Assembly: GCA_025529335.1 (NCBI GenBank) | Contig: JAMYHX010000211.1 | Coordinates: 1 to 64,000, forward strand | DNA length: 64,000 bases | Direction of reading: 5' to 3' | DNA from: Rhizopus sp. PT2906 | Taxonomy: Eukaryota > Mucoromycota > Mucoromycetes > Mucorales > Rhizopodaceae | In this document: one piece after another, positions 1 through 9,988 of the stretch | Position numbering within the stretch: position 1 is the first letter of the stretch | Layout of the letters: every line of letters starts with the position of its first letter | The notes under the pieces: model-generated | The model's input: only the letters and a program-made list of their open reading frames with translations | Database searches by the model: none | What the model was told of the DNA's origin: nothing | Position numbers and translations under genes: made by a program

Positions 1-3
1 GCA

Positions 4-870
4 TCAAGCACCACAGCTTTTACCATTAATGGTTTCGTATGCAAAAATACAAACAATGAAATTACTATTGATAGTTTGTTGATCAAAATGTTCTTGTATA
101 TCAATGTCTTTTTTCTTTGAGGTAAAGATAAATACAACCTGCGTCCATTTTAAGCCCAGGATAGTGTACTTTTTTGAGACCATCCTATGAATACCCATGA
201 TTAACAGTACTAGAAGTTGATGCCTTGACCGGCACCACAGGAGTAATCCCAGCTATCCACATGTGGACGACCACATCTTACACAAACAGCCGCTTGGGTC
301 TTTCCCTTTTCTATTGATGATCCGGTTTTCTTTTACCTGAATAAGCTCTCACATAAGTCCTCCCCAAAGCAATCAGCGATGACTGTCAGATGAAAGCAAT
401 GATGGATAACCATTATAGGGCCATGGATACCTTAACTACACACTAAACATCCAGCCACTTCTCCAAGACATTGATCAAAGCCCCTTTCATTCTCTGGTTC
501 CCGTCTTAACAAAGAAGATCATATAACTCATATAGTCCAGACGTTTACCATGGCAATACTCGAGATTCTTCAGTTTACCTAGGCCCTTTGAACAAGCTCA
601 AGCGATTTTTTTGGTCTATAGTCTCCACGTCCCATAGGACCTGTCCATTTTTCTTACATTGTAAATTGTGGGTCGTGCCTACCACAGTTGTCGTTGCCTT
701 CAATACAACGTCGTATATAGTTACAGGCTTTCTAGCCACAAGAAAAGGAAAAATTAAGTCAGTCTACTGTATACCTTGTATCTCTAAGCTCATTTCTCTT
801 GTAGCACTTGGTTGTGGTTCGCTCAGCGGTTATCCCAGTGTGTCGAGTCGTGCATTCTCAAGAACCTAGC
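4..870 (-). pseudogene. Decayed ORF of unknown, possibly mobile-element, origin
   Basis: On the minus strand, fragments of open frame are broken by stops. One open piece covers 198 down to 4. Another ends near 219 with a stretch reading CVRCGRPHVDSWDYSCGAG. Further upstream (about 560-870) come pieces such as KNGQVLWDVETIDQKN and ALINVLEKWLDV, separated by stops and frame changes. The protein-like composition with broken frames suggests a worn coding sequence. Its position beside a retrotransposon relic makes a mobile-element source plausible, but I recognise no transposase motif. The plus-strand ORF at 588-869 is probably a shadow of it. Confidence 0.3.
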
Positions 871-1221
871 TTGGCTAAACGCGCCTTGATATAACAATTT
901 TTCAAGGCTAGAAAGAGAACTAGAAACAAGTTACCAAATAGAAATCAGAAAATCTTCGATATCGATCCTATATTGAATATAGTGGAAAGCTGTGGGGTGC
1001 TACCAATGATTTGACACTAAACAATTACAAAAGAAGAAGCTGATACCTTTAACAATCGCAACCATGTAGAGGTCAAGATCCGATTTGGGAACCTTCAACA
1101 TAGGGATGTTATCTTTATGGAATTCGAAGAAGATATATTCGGTGCCACATTGATTGCGCGCTAACCGAAAGCAACCAAGATAGGTATAACGATGAACGAG
1201 AACCTCTGCCAGTTGTCGACG
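871..1221. other. Gap without a recognised gene
   Basis: No frame here could be tied to a family. It lies directly upstream of the retrotransposon fragment at 1222-1770 and may be older, unrecognisable parts of the same insertion. Confidence 0.3.
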
Positions 1222-1770
1222 CTATACGTTCCATCCCGTTGCAACCCCGCCGATACTCCGTCTCGTCAGCTCACGCTCCAGAACGAATGGATATTATCCC
1301 GGAAGATGTTTCTCTGACTGGACCGTCTGTGGGACTCCCACTACGTGGACTTATTTGCAATATCAGAGAATACGAAGAGTTCGACAGCCTTTGTGTCCTG
1401 GAACTACCACCTATAAGCACTGTGGACCAACGCTTTTTCAAGGAATTGGACCACTTTCTTCGGACGGCTGTGTCTGGCTCCTTCCTGGAACATGATACTG
1501 CCCATCATGACGCCCAACTGACCGTCCACTCCTTGATTTCCATTGGCTCTCCGACTGATCCCACAGCCCTCTTTTCCCCTCCTCCAAGAAGATTTGGTAA
1601 GCGAAGACTATCATTATCTCATCAAGAAGTATTCCCGTTAGTCAATGCTAGCGTGGAACATCTCGTAAAATGTCTGAAACACTCTTCATTGTTGTTGTCC
1701 GCTCCTTTGAACAGTTCTACTCTAGGCCAAAAGCCAAGATCACAAAGCTCGAAGTGTAATTTGATATAGA
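1222..1770 (+). mobile_element. DIRS-like retrotransposon fragment (RNase H end of RT ORF), decayed
   Basis: The frame starting at 1225 reads YVPSRCNPADTPSR, the conserved stretch after RNase H in DIRS-type elements. It continues with WILSRKMF, then LWDSHYVDLFAI, then TAFVSWNYH, then WTNAFSRNWTT, and later MTPN, matching in order the W...F, DLFA, SW, DAF..W and P.W motifs that follow in these elements. In-frame stops at 1315, 1414, 1519 and 1534 make it dead. No tyrosine recombinase, split direct repeats or gag region was found in the window, so only this fragment remains. A 176-codon ORF in another frame (1239-1769) is a by-product. The order DIRS is inferred from the motif string; another RT lineage is less likely. 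Confidence 0.6.
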
Positions 1771-1945
1771 ATACGAATTTATAAAGTATCATCATAATTG
1801 CGCTTGAAATGACCTTGGTTGCTGCCGCCCTCCTCTCTCTGTTCTCGGTTTGTTACATTCTCACTCATAAAGATAAAAAAATATAGCTTTTATTACTACT
1901 ATAACCAAGGTAATACTAGAGTTACACCCGATCAGCCCGATGTTC
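1765..1945. repeat. Inverted-repeat (MITE-like) element, diverged copy 1
   Basis: The left arm near 1770-1830 (ACGAATTTATAAAGTAT, then CCTTGGTTGCTGCC and CCCTCC) aligns with the left arm of the well-preserved copy at 5050-5324. The right arm near 1900-1930 carries the complementary core ATAACCAAGGTAATAC. The arms are much more diverged than in the later copy. It abuts the 3' end of the retrotransposon fragment, so it may have inserted there. No transposase is encoded. Confidence 0.5.
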
Positions 1946-2625
1946 TTCAAGATGACGACAAAAGTTGTTAAATAGAAAAATGTCGATATTATGAAAACAC
2001 TCGTTTCCCTAACTCTCACCTGGTCTCAGCGATGGCCGAGTATATGCTCCCTACTATATGAATTAGATCGGCTACACCATAACAAATTGATCACTAATAG
2101 GCATCCCCATGGTCAAATGTTTCTTGTATGGTTAAATCAATTCATTTAACTTTTCATTGATAACTCTACTCATTAATTTCCTTTAACATTTTTTTTTTTT
2201 TTGCACTTGTACCCAAAAGAGTTTTTTTCGCTGCTATTTACTTCCAAACGGATTGAACGAGTTGAACGATGCTTATTTGTTTTATATTTTAGCGCTCAAT
2301 TGGACCATCAATAAAAATGTCACGTTTAAACAAAACGTTCGTTTTGCTAAAAAGGTTGGAATTACAAACAATGACGTAGTATAAATACTTGCTCTTGTGG
2401 AAACCAGATCATCAATCAATTTAGTTCATATTTTTTATATTCAAATAAACAGGCAACCTTTTGTAGTAAAGGTTCCTTATCTTTACCTTTATTCCTTTTA
2501 TATTTGATCTTGAATACAAGGATCTGGTGGTCGCTTCAAGCACCTAAGCTTATAAAAACTCAAGGAAACTCTCTACATTAGCAACAACCCCTACAACATC
2601 CAAGAAACTACAATGCAATTTTAAC
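1946..2625. other. AT-rich gap without a gene
   Basis: Low-complexity AT-rich sequence with a poly-T run near 2189-2202. I found no convincing frame, spliced or unspliced, on either strand. Confidence 0.3.
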
Positions 2626-2685
2626 AAATAAAGAAAAGAATGATAGCAATAACCAAGATTACTTGAGTGTAACTATGGTACCACA
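2626..2685. repeat. Solitary arm of the same inverted-repeat family, copy 2
   Basis: The stretch AATAAAGAAAAGAATGATAG, then CAATAACCAAGATTACTTG and TGTAACTATGG, aligns closely with the right arm of the element at 5050-5324, including its AATAAAGAAAAGACTGATAA lead-in. No matching left arm is visible upstream, so this looks like a truncated copy. It lies about 110 bp before the start codon of the gene at 2794 and could be part of that promoter. Confidence 0.5.
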
Positions 2686-2793
2686 TCAAAAAAATCACTA
2701 TCCGCAAATTTACAGTCAAAAACTAACACTAGGTTTTGAAATCTCTAAGCGGAATTTCATTTCTTTTTTTGTTTTTCTTTGCAAAAGCATAAT

Positions 2794-3327
2794 ATGAACA
2801 GGTTAATCTCGTTATCTACATTCACCAGTAAGCATGCTTTATTTAGACAGCAATATACTATGGCAAGTAAGTACTCTCTCTATATATATATTAGATACAA
2901 TTACAAAAGTCGTTATTCTGACTACATATACTATTCTTAAAAGTTGGCGCAAGAAGGGCCATATCAAGTACCATTCATTGCCGACAGAACGACGTCAGTA
3001 CTAAAACTGAGTTGGAAGAATCGATGAATCATATTGAAGAGCTATTTAGCATTGCAAAAGATGAGGTATGGCAGAGAGGATATACAATAATTCCTTACGA
3101 ACAATACATCATAGCTGGAATATGCAGAAGAATCACAAGGAACAACATACTATCACGAAGAGCGAGTTGCAGCAGAGAAGGCAGTTAAAGAAGTAATGAG
3201 TGCATATGATACATTCTTGAGTGAACTACCTTCTGAAGAAATGCGTAAGGAAGTTGAAACAAGAGTAGGCATGAAAATGAAGGAATTACAAATGACGTTT
3301 AATGCCTTACCAGACGAAGAGCATTAA
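2794..3327 (+). CDS. Small predicted mitochondrial protein, fungal, unknown function
   Basis: Three exons, 2794-2866, 2944-3065 and 3115-3327, join in frame through GT...AG introns of 77 and 49 nt to give 135 residues. The N-terminus (MNRLISLSTFTSKHALFR) is basic and hydroxylated without acids, like a mitochondrial presequence. The rest is acidic and helical with a heptad-like pattern (ELEESMNHIEELFSIAKDE, later EERVAAEKAVKEVMSAYDTF). I do not recognise a named family. Similar-looking short helical proteins occur across fungi, but that is an impression. The reading frame passes two introns cleanly, so the gene is probably real. Confidence 0.6.
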
Positions 3328-3492
3328 ATTATCGTTTACAAAAAAAAAGGAAGAGAAAGTTTGATTTATTTCATAATGAGTGGCTTTCATGAACAATAAA
3401 CTTGCGTCATCTTGATATCCTATTATTTACAAGAATCGTCAACATATATAATCTCTATAGACTAAGAGGAAAAACACCCCTACCAAAATACT

Positions 3493-4190
3493 TTATTTTG
3501 TTCCATTGCTTAGTCCTTCTCCAGGTTCAAATGTTTTTGACTTGCTTTCTCCAATTGATTTAGCCAAATCATTGTCTGTTCCCTGTTCTGTGCTGAATAG
3601 CTTTTTAGCTTCATTTCTCTCTGCCAGCTTCACCTTATTAAAGTCTAATACACGAAGCTGTGGGAGCTTGTGAATAACGTATAAGCGATAGTGTTGTTTC
3701 TTTGCTACTGGATTGTCTAATAAACTTAAATGTGTCAACTTTTTCAGTTTTGTCAATGGCTCTAAATCGCCTAATTCAGCAATTGCATTATTTGTCAAGA
3801 TGATGGTATGCAAATGGGGAACATAAGTCTCCAGTCCACTTTCAATTCTGGTGATGCGATTGTTATTAAGTAATAAGCATTTGAGTCTGTTTAAACGTGG
3901 AAAGTTTCCCAAAACGCGTAAGTCATTGTTTGTAAAGTCAATTGTGTCGTTTAAATCCTATAATAATAATAATGTCAACACTTGTCTTTTCTTGTTCTTG
4001 TTCTTTTACTTTAGTAACACCGAGATTTTCAATAGCTGGTATTTTCAAATCTAAAACAAAAAAAAGTCATCAATATACGTAATGTAGGTCATTGATTTGT
4101 TGAAGCAAAACCTCGAAGAATGAGTTCACGGTCACCTAAGGGATTGATGTGTGAAAGGCTATTGTTAATCAAGTCTGCGGTTAATTTCAT
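3493..4190 (-). CDS. LEA1: U2 snRNP protein A' (LRR protein)
   Basis: Three exons (4190-4112, 4050-4010, 3957-3493) join to 194 residues. The start MKLTADLINNSLSHINPLGD, the short IENLGVTKD link and the leucine-rich repeats (LNRLKCLLLNNNRI, HLHTIILTNNAI, LTHLSLLDNPV) with the LRR cap HYRLYVIHKLPQLRVLDFNKV are diagnostic for U2A'. The protein pairs with U2B'' on stem-loop IV of U2 snRNA and helps branch-site recognition. It is somewhat shorter than yeast and human homologues because the tail after the LRR cap is short. It ends 165 bp from the convergent gene at 2794-3327. Confidence 0.92.
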
Positions 4191-4320
4191 CTTGAAGAAA
4201 GAAAGTAGTGCTTTTTGAAAATATGGGGCGGCGTAACTTTACAAAGTGGCTTGTTACTGTCTGAGAAAAACGTATCCTCAGATTGAGGGCGACTTTATTG
4301 TATTTAAATAGAAATGATTA

Positions 4321-4921
4321 TTATGAAGTGGTGGTATCGATAGCATCCTCGTAATCATAGAGATCAGGAAAGGACTTTGTAAATTCTTCAGTTAACAATT
4401 GCTTGAATTCCTAAAACATAGAGATTAAAAAAAAAGAAAAAAAAATAGACAACAAAATATCCTACATCAACTGCTTTAATTTTGCCATTTGTAAACTGAT
4501 TTTCTGTAGCTGTTCTTTCTACAAAGCTTTGTGTAAATAGTTCAGGATTTCTACCATGTTCTACATAACTATATAATAAATATACTTTAGCAAAAAAACA
4601 AAAAGCAAAAAAAAAGAACCTAAAGATATAAAGACTTTACTTTATAACTTCTTCTGGAATATATTCAGTTATCCCTTCTCTTAACTCATTAATCTCTTTA
4701 TAGTGTTCGATTATGCTGTTTCTGTATATTGTATATTGTTAACCGCTTTCTCTATTTTATTCAGTTTCTATCATTTACATCTTCTTCCATACGAGTCTAT
4801 TTCCGTCAGGCTGAAAATCATAAACAATGACACTTAGTTCAAACAAATTCTGTAAAAGCTCATTTAATTGTTCCTTCAGTAAATTTCTGGCTTCATTGGA
4901 GGAAATCTCGTCGGATTGCAT
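4321..4921 (-). CDS. MED10: Mediator complex subunit 10
   Basis: Spliced from several short exons on the minus strand. The start MQSDEISSNEARNLLKEQ leads into LLQNLFELSVIVYDFQPDG, then an exon with EYIPEEVI and another with YVEHGRNPELFTQSFVER, the typical Med10/Nut2 order (LFELGVxVYDF...VPxEVIxYVxxGxNPxxYTxxFVE). Med10 belongs to the Mediator middle module and links activators to RNA polymerase II. The C-terminal exon ends in an acidic EDAIDTTTS tail. Introns are AT-rich with poly-A runs. The start codon is followed upstream by a 23-nt A tract near 4931-4953. Confidence 0.88.
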
Positions 4922-5049
4922 AATGTAAAGAAAAAAAAAAAAAAAAAAAAAAAAGTCCTTTCGTCATTAGAACCAATTTCTTTGTTAAAGTGTCGGGAAC
5001 GCTAAATTGCCCAGATTAAGTAGTCACAACTGAATCTACTCAGTGAGAC

Positions 5050-5324
5050 GATTTTGTGATGTAAACACGAATATATAAAGTGTTGAACATATTACACGAG
5101 TAAGTGATCTTGGTTGTTCCCACCCTCCTCGTCCCTTTCTTGTTTTCTTGTCTCACTCAAGAAGATAAAGACCAATATTTTTTATTCAGTTATTTTTATT
5201 GTCTTTTATTGTAGTACAAGTTCGAAATAATAAAGAAAAGACTGATAATAACAACCAAGATCACTTATTCGTGTAATGTGTTCAATACTTCATATATTCA
5301 TGTTTACACAACACAGATTTTGTG
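5050..5324. repeat. Inverted-repeat (MITE/foldback) element, best-preserved copy
   Basis: Left arm about 5055-5118 and right arm about 5249-5314 are near-perfect reverse complements for roughly 60 bp, sharing TGTAAACA(C/T)GAATATAT, TTACACGA(G/A)TAAGTGATC and TTGGTTGTT. A spacer of about 130 bp carries CCCACCCTCC and AT-rich sequence with no coding potential. GATTTTGTG occurs just outside both arms (5050-5058 and 5316-5324) and may be a 9-bp target-site duplication, as made by Mutator-like transposases. The arm ends differ by a few bases beside it, so that reading is tentative. Confidence 0.7.
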
Positions 5325-5630
5325 GCATCAGTCACTTGGTTGTTAGAGGCTTATTTTCTTCGATGGCCAACACTACATTCATCAGAAAATAGGCTAATAC
5401 TACGGGTGCTTCCTTGGGGCACTACCTATGTTGTCACTATACAACTTCGCACTACCAAAGTCTCTTCCTAATCTAAGACTGCTCAGTTTACTCTCTCGTA
5501 TAAAATACGGTGTCATTATAATTATACGTATCCTTGCATCTTTGTTGATCAACTAACAACATAGAACTAGAATAAATAACAACGTTTCTTTTTTATCTCT
5601 TCTTGTTCCTGAAAAAGAAACAATTCAAGA
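5325..5630. other. Gap without a recognised gene
   Basis: Sequence between the inverted-repeat element and the decayed gene beginning near 5630. No start, splice pattern or known motif found. Confidence 0.3.
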
Positions 5631-7047
5631 TGGTAACTTCATAAACTCATGTTTAGCTTGATTCTACACATTGAAAAGCTTTGTTGGATTACACCACAGA
5701 TAATGGATAGAGGTAGTGCCTGCACTATTGGTCTAATTTCTGGTGCATTTTCTGATGTATGTAGTGTTTCCCTTTTTTGATTTGTTTTATTTTATTGCTT
5801 AGCCCAAGAGCTTCTCTACATGTCAGATCTCAAAACTTATAAAGCAAGCTTCTAAACGTCAAACAGTACTTGAAGTACTTTTGCAATAAACCTGCTTCAG
5901 AATGAACGCTCACAAAATACCAAAAACATTTTAGCGACAAAGGTCTGGAAGAAGCAAAGAAAGCTTTTTTGAAAAACTTGCAAAATGCCAAAAAAAAAAA
6001 AACGCGAAAGGTATTCCCTCCGATGTGAACCAGTACATCGATCAAGTAATGGAGCCTGGTTCTGATCCGTACACCTCTAGCTCTCACAATATCAACAATC
6101 TTACAGTATGCGAACCCTTATTTATGATGTCATATATTAGGGCCAAGGTTTATTTATAAAGACCATCAATAACACGCTCAGAGGCTATATACAACACCAA
6201 CATGATATTTTCTTATTTAGAAGCTGTGCTTATTATGATGAAGAATAATGAGCATGCATCTTATTTCGTTCCTGAAGAAGATGAGCTTGAATCAATGACT
6301 GTACAGCTAAAAAAAAAAGGGACAAAAGACAGACAAGCGAAAGATATATAAAGCTGATGGTATCATTCGTTTGGAAACATATATGGATTTAGAAGTTCTT
6401 ATTTTGGAAACAGCAAGCGATTTTAGTCATGGGAACTATCCAAAGACAGCTTTTGACAACTCAAAAGACATGTTTGCTTTACTTTCAATGCTTAAGACGA
6501 TAGCTGACCAATACAAACATGCATCAGTTGAGGAGTTTAGTAAGCTTATGTTGTGTTTTGTTCAGCCAAGAGATAAGTGGTATTAAAAGCAGCATTTCTT
6601 TTGTTTGTACTAATGATATTGTTTGCTTCCAACTAGGCTACCATATCCGACTATGGTCGATGCAATATGCTAAAAATGGGCTCTATAATTTTGTTCGGGA
6701 GAAAAAAAAATCTTGCAGAGTGAAGACTTTAGTAACAGAGAAGAGCAGATAGTATCTCTGGTCATTTTTTTCTTGAACCTGAAGGTATATTTCTAATCTT
6801 AAACAATCGAGAAAAGGAGCAACAATAACAAGTTTAATTTAATTGTTTAGAACTTTCTTGAAGAGATAACAAATACAATTGCAGCCTTGAAAGGCCAACA
6901 CGAGGAGAACGAGAAGTATTGAACAATCGTAAACTCTTCAGCCGAACTTCTAATCTTGGAGTAGCGCTGGGCCAAGTTATCCACGTCATCATCATTGTGT
7001 GCAGATGTTAAAAAGTATAAATATCATTGTTTTATTCATCGTAAATA
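5631..7047 (+). pseudogene. Decayed multi-exon gene, unknown function
   Basis: Protein-like stretches on the plus strand occur in order but in shifting frames: GSACTIGLISGAFSD near 5710, ASYFVPEDELESMTVQLKKK near 6260-6320, IIRLETYMDLEVLILETAS near 6365-6420, FALLSMLKTIADQYKHASVE near 6475-6535, and EEITNTIAALKGQHEENEKY near 6860-6920. Stops lie between them (for example in 6155-6220), with frame changes near 6000, 6350, 6590 and 6920. Possible remnant splice sites are present (GTATGT near 5757, TTGCTTAG near 5800). This is a once-functional gene now broken. I cannot name the family; the longest open piece is 6371-6586. Confidence 0.5.
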
Positions 7048-7109
7048 AAGATACTATATATTTCAGTCTCACTGACTTATTGTCCTTTTTCTATTCTCTT
7101 CTCATTTTA

Positions 7110-7421
7110 TTAGTTTTTGTCTCTTACCTTTGTATTTGGCAAAACAAAGACCACCAAAAGTGAAACTAGGACAATGGCGATCAAGATGCTCAGGCTCCCC
7201 GACAGCATCAAACACTTGGAAAAAGAACCTATATCAAGGATACTGCTGCTATTGATACGGCAGGTGTTATAATTAACTATGCAGTGGTAAGGGGAAGCCT
7301 CAGCTAGATATTCATGTAAGGAAGCATTGTGTTGCTGTAGTCGTGTTATTTCAGCCTTGATAACAGAAAGTTCTCCTGAGTTCACCTTTTTTTTTTTTCC
7401 TAGCGAAGTCATTTTGAGCAA
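7110..7421 (-). CDS. Small single-pass membrane protein, unknown
   Basis: One uninterrupted frame gives about 100 residues. MLK and MTSLG are alternative starts; 7412 (MTSLG) has the more usual context. A basic KKKK patch is followed by a short coiled-coil segment (LSVIKAEITRLQQHNASL). A hydrophobic helix sits near the C-terminus (ILIAIVLVSLLVVFVL) and a short basic tail follows. The layout, coiled coil then C-terminal anchor, resembles tail-anchored proteins, but no SNARE layer or other motif is convincing. The middle contains two Cys and could hide an intron. Confidence 0.4.
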   Translation of the reverse strand: MLKMTSLGKKKKVNSGELSVIKAEITRLQQHNASLHEYLAEASPYHCIVNYNTCRINSSSILDIGSFSKCLMLSGSLSILIAIVLVSLLVVFVLPNTKVRDKN

Positions 7422-7921
7422 AATGTGTACTCCAATTTTATTTAATTCTGATTATACAAGTGAAAAAAAAAAGTTGTTTTCTGTTGCATAATCTTGATTC
7501 TCTTTACGAGTGGATGACTATACTATTAGGAAAAAAAAAAAAAAAGGAGAAAAAGCTGATTGCTGTCCAATGTGGGGTATTTGATATGGGATAAAGGGAT
7601 ATCATTAAACATTTCTTAAAGGGCGTCCACAGCCAAAGGTAGCAATGATAACTACTATTCAAGTTTCGAGAGTTGGAGGCGTAATGGTTTCAAAGGGAAT
7701 TGGTTGCCTTTATTTAATACCAAATGAGGCCCAAAAGAGTACACGTAAGTAGAAATAATCTCCTATTGTTACTAGTGAGCACAGACCATTCGCCAGAGAA
7801 ATGTATGGGGTAACACATCATTTGGCGGGCTAAATTGACTCTGTAGGCATCATGTGATGAGAAAATAAATGCCTTTTTTTTGTTTTCTTTTGTCTTTCTT
7901 TTCTCTTTTATTTATTGACAC
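7422..7921. other. Intergenic; possible unannotated short gene at about 7648-7850
   Basis: An ATG at 7648 opens a frame of about 34 codons (including VSRVGGVMVSKGIGCLYLIP) that runs into a good donor, GTAAGT, near 7745. Further on, RQRNVWGNTSFGGLN is open up to a stop near 7830, but I could not find an acceptor that joins the two in frame. It may be a short spliced gene, a relic, or chance. The rest holds a poly-A run (7531-7545) and the TMEM135-like gene's leader. Confidence 0.25.
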
Positions 7922-9811
7922 ATGTCGACACTTGGTAGTGGAGGAGGGCCTCCTATTCCTGCTTCTTACTATGAAAACTTTCTGGAAAGCTTGGCACAGA
8001 TAGTTTCGAAATTACTTACAGATCAAGAAACTGAAGCTGTTATCGCGTCTATACGTTCTTTTCAAGAGAAGCTTAGGCGATTGAGCAGGTAAATAGCTTG
8101 TCTTGTCTATGACCTGAAAGTTTCTAATGTCAATCTATAGTCAAAACCTTCGTCGACTTAATCTCGAAATTACAGCTGCAGAGGCAGAGAAACCTAGTCT
8201 ATGTCGTCATGTGGGAAAAACTTGTACACAAAACTGTACAAGAGGTTTCATAAAGGCGTTCAGTGTTGCGTTTACAGTAAAGTATTTAATTGCTATCTTA
8301 CCGAGTCTTTTGACTGGAAAGATAATAAAAAGGTAAGCATGGAAAAGACGCATACGCTATGCATGATTTTAATAATTTTTTAGACCTGGTATTCTAAAGC
8401 AAATGGCAGGAAGGTACTTACTAAAGAATAGCAGACAAATGTTTATGTGCTTACTAAGCTTATTTTATCTATAGAGATACGATGTGTTTTGCTTTATTTC
8501 TTGGCTCATTTATCAGTGGCTATAAAGGAATCTTGTGCGCAATGAGACATTTTAGAAAGACCCAAGATAAAGAATCAGATAAACTTAATGCATTCGTAGC
8601 AGGATGTGTAGCAGGATTGTCCCTAGCATTTGATAGAGACAAACGTCGGAGACAGTCTGTGATGCTCTATTTATTCACAAGGGCACTTCAATTTAATGGA
8701 TCATGGTTAATGAAACAGTGGGCGGAGAGACGTAAAGCGATGCACCCCGATCAAGTCAAATGGGATGATCATTTGGCAAACTTTCTTCAGCGGCATTCTG
8801 GAGTGGTAGTCATGATGATCGCAAACGCGCAACTTATTTATGCATTTTTATTCCAACATGATACATTACCAAGATCATACTTTTCATTCTTATTAACCCA
8901 TGGTGGATTCAAAAATAATTTTGGTAGAATGGCAGCTCCAGCTGCAGAGGCAGTGGGACTAACCGTGAACCAGCTTGTGGAGGATCAATCGCCGATTACG
9001 ATACCAAATAGCCTCACTTCACGAGAATTCTATTTGCAAAATGTTAGCCCAAATATTGGAAATATGATACGTCCCAGGCTTCATCACAAGTATATTATGT
9101 GTGGAATTCAGCATCCACATAATGATTCTTGTTCAGGTGATAAAGTTAGCTTGTTCATGGATGAATTCTTGCGATCGTTCAAATTGTATGCTCCACTTAA
9201 CGTTGTAAGCAACCACACATATTGAAGAAGCATATCTACGTGTTACTGAATAACCTTGTATCTAGATCATGCTTGTTGTCTTTAAATCCAAGCAATTTAC
9301 GACAGAGTAAATGATAATAAGAATAAGCAAATTATGTATGTGCTAATACTCGTCATTTAGTCCCAAGCATGTTTTGCAAAAGTTTATATTATCATGCTTC
9401 AGGTCCTGTTTATTTTTAACCATGTATGTAGTTGCTGGTTTATGCACACCATGCACCCTACGTCGTTTGCTTAATAGAGAATCACCTTGGATCTATGCTG
9501 CTGCAGGAGCAGTAGGTGGTAGTATGGTCATGATAGAAGCCCCTGGACGTCAACTAGGTAAATAGGCTCACAATATAACAATTACAGTCTCTAATCATTT
9601 TACAGAACTTGGACTTTACTGTTTACCAAGAGCAATAGAATCCCTATGGAGAACTCTACAAAAGAATAAACTCGTCAAGAATATTCCACATGGTGACATT
9701 CTGTTATTTATGGCATCTATGGGATCATTGATGACGTTATATCAAAATGAAAGAGATACCATAAACTCACACTATCTAAGTGACATGACGCGTTTCTTTG
9801 GAAATAACTAA
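7922..9811 (+). CDS. TMEM135-like multi-pass membrane protein
   Basis: About six or seven exons; the starts and ends at 7922-8088, 8141-8332, a short exon near 8385-8413, 8474-9204, 9368-9559 and 9606-9811 keep frame. The Cys-rich CRHVGKTCTQNCTRGF block followed by KCLI-type hydrophobic helices and FALFLGSFISGYKGILCAMR, then GCVAGLSLAFDRDKRR, matches the TMEM135 N-terminal domain. The second half repeats a similar pattern (CTPCTLRRLLN, AGAVGGSMVMIEAPGRQLEL). Animal TMEM135 sits on mitochondria and peroxisomes and influences mitochondrial dynamics and lipid handling. That role is known for animals and only inferred here. The intron before HVLQKF uses the acceptor ending at 9367, the only one that restores frame. 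Confidence 0.8.
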
Positions 9812-9988
9812 TAAACATTTTGACGTTACTTTCTATTGTAGACCAACCATTGGTTAGTTTCGCGATTGAAACTCCATACAAAGGCTGCAAAAATGCAAAA
9901 CAGACTCCGTTGGTGTTTTTGAAATTGCTTTTGAACTTTTTCTCTTTCTCTTTTGATAAAACAGAAAACACAAAAGGATTTGTGAGCA

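Noticed and set aside
588..869. 93-codon plus-strand ORF
   Set aside because: Lies over a decayed minus-strand coding region, has no motif and a composition typical of a shadow frame.
1239..1769. 176-codon plus-strand ORF as an intact gene
   Set aside because: Another frame of the same DNA carries ordered DIRS-type retrotransposon motifs with stops, so this frame is a by-product.
5830..6087. 85-codon minus-strand ORF
   Set aside because: Antisense to the decayed plus-strand gene; no protein-like motif.
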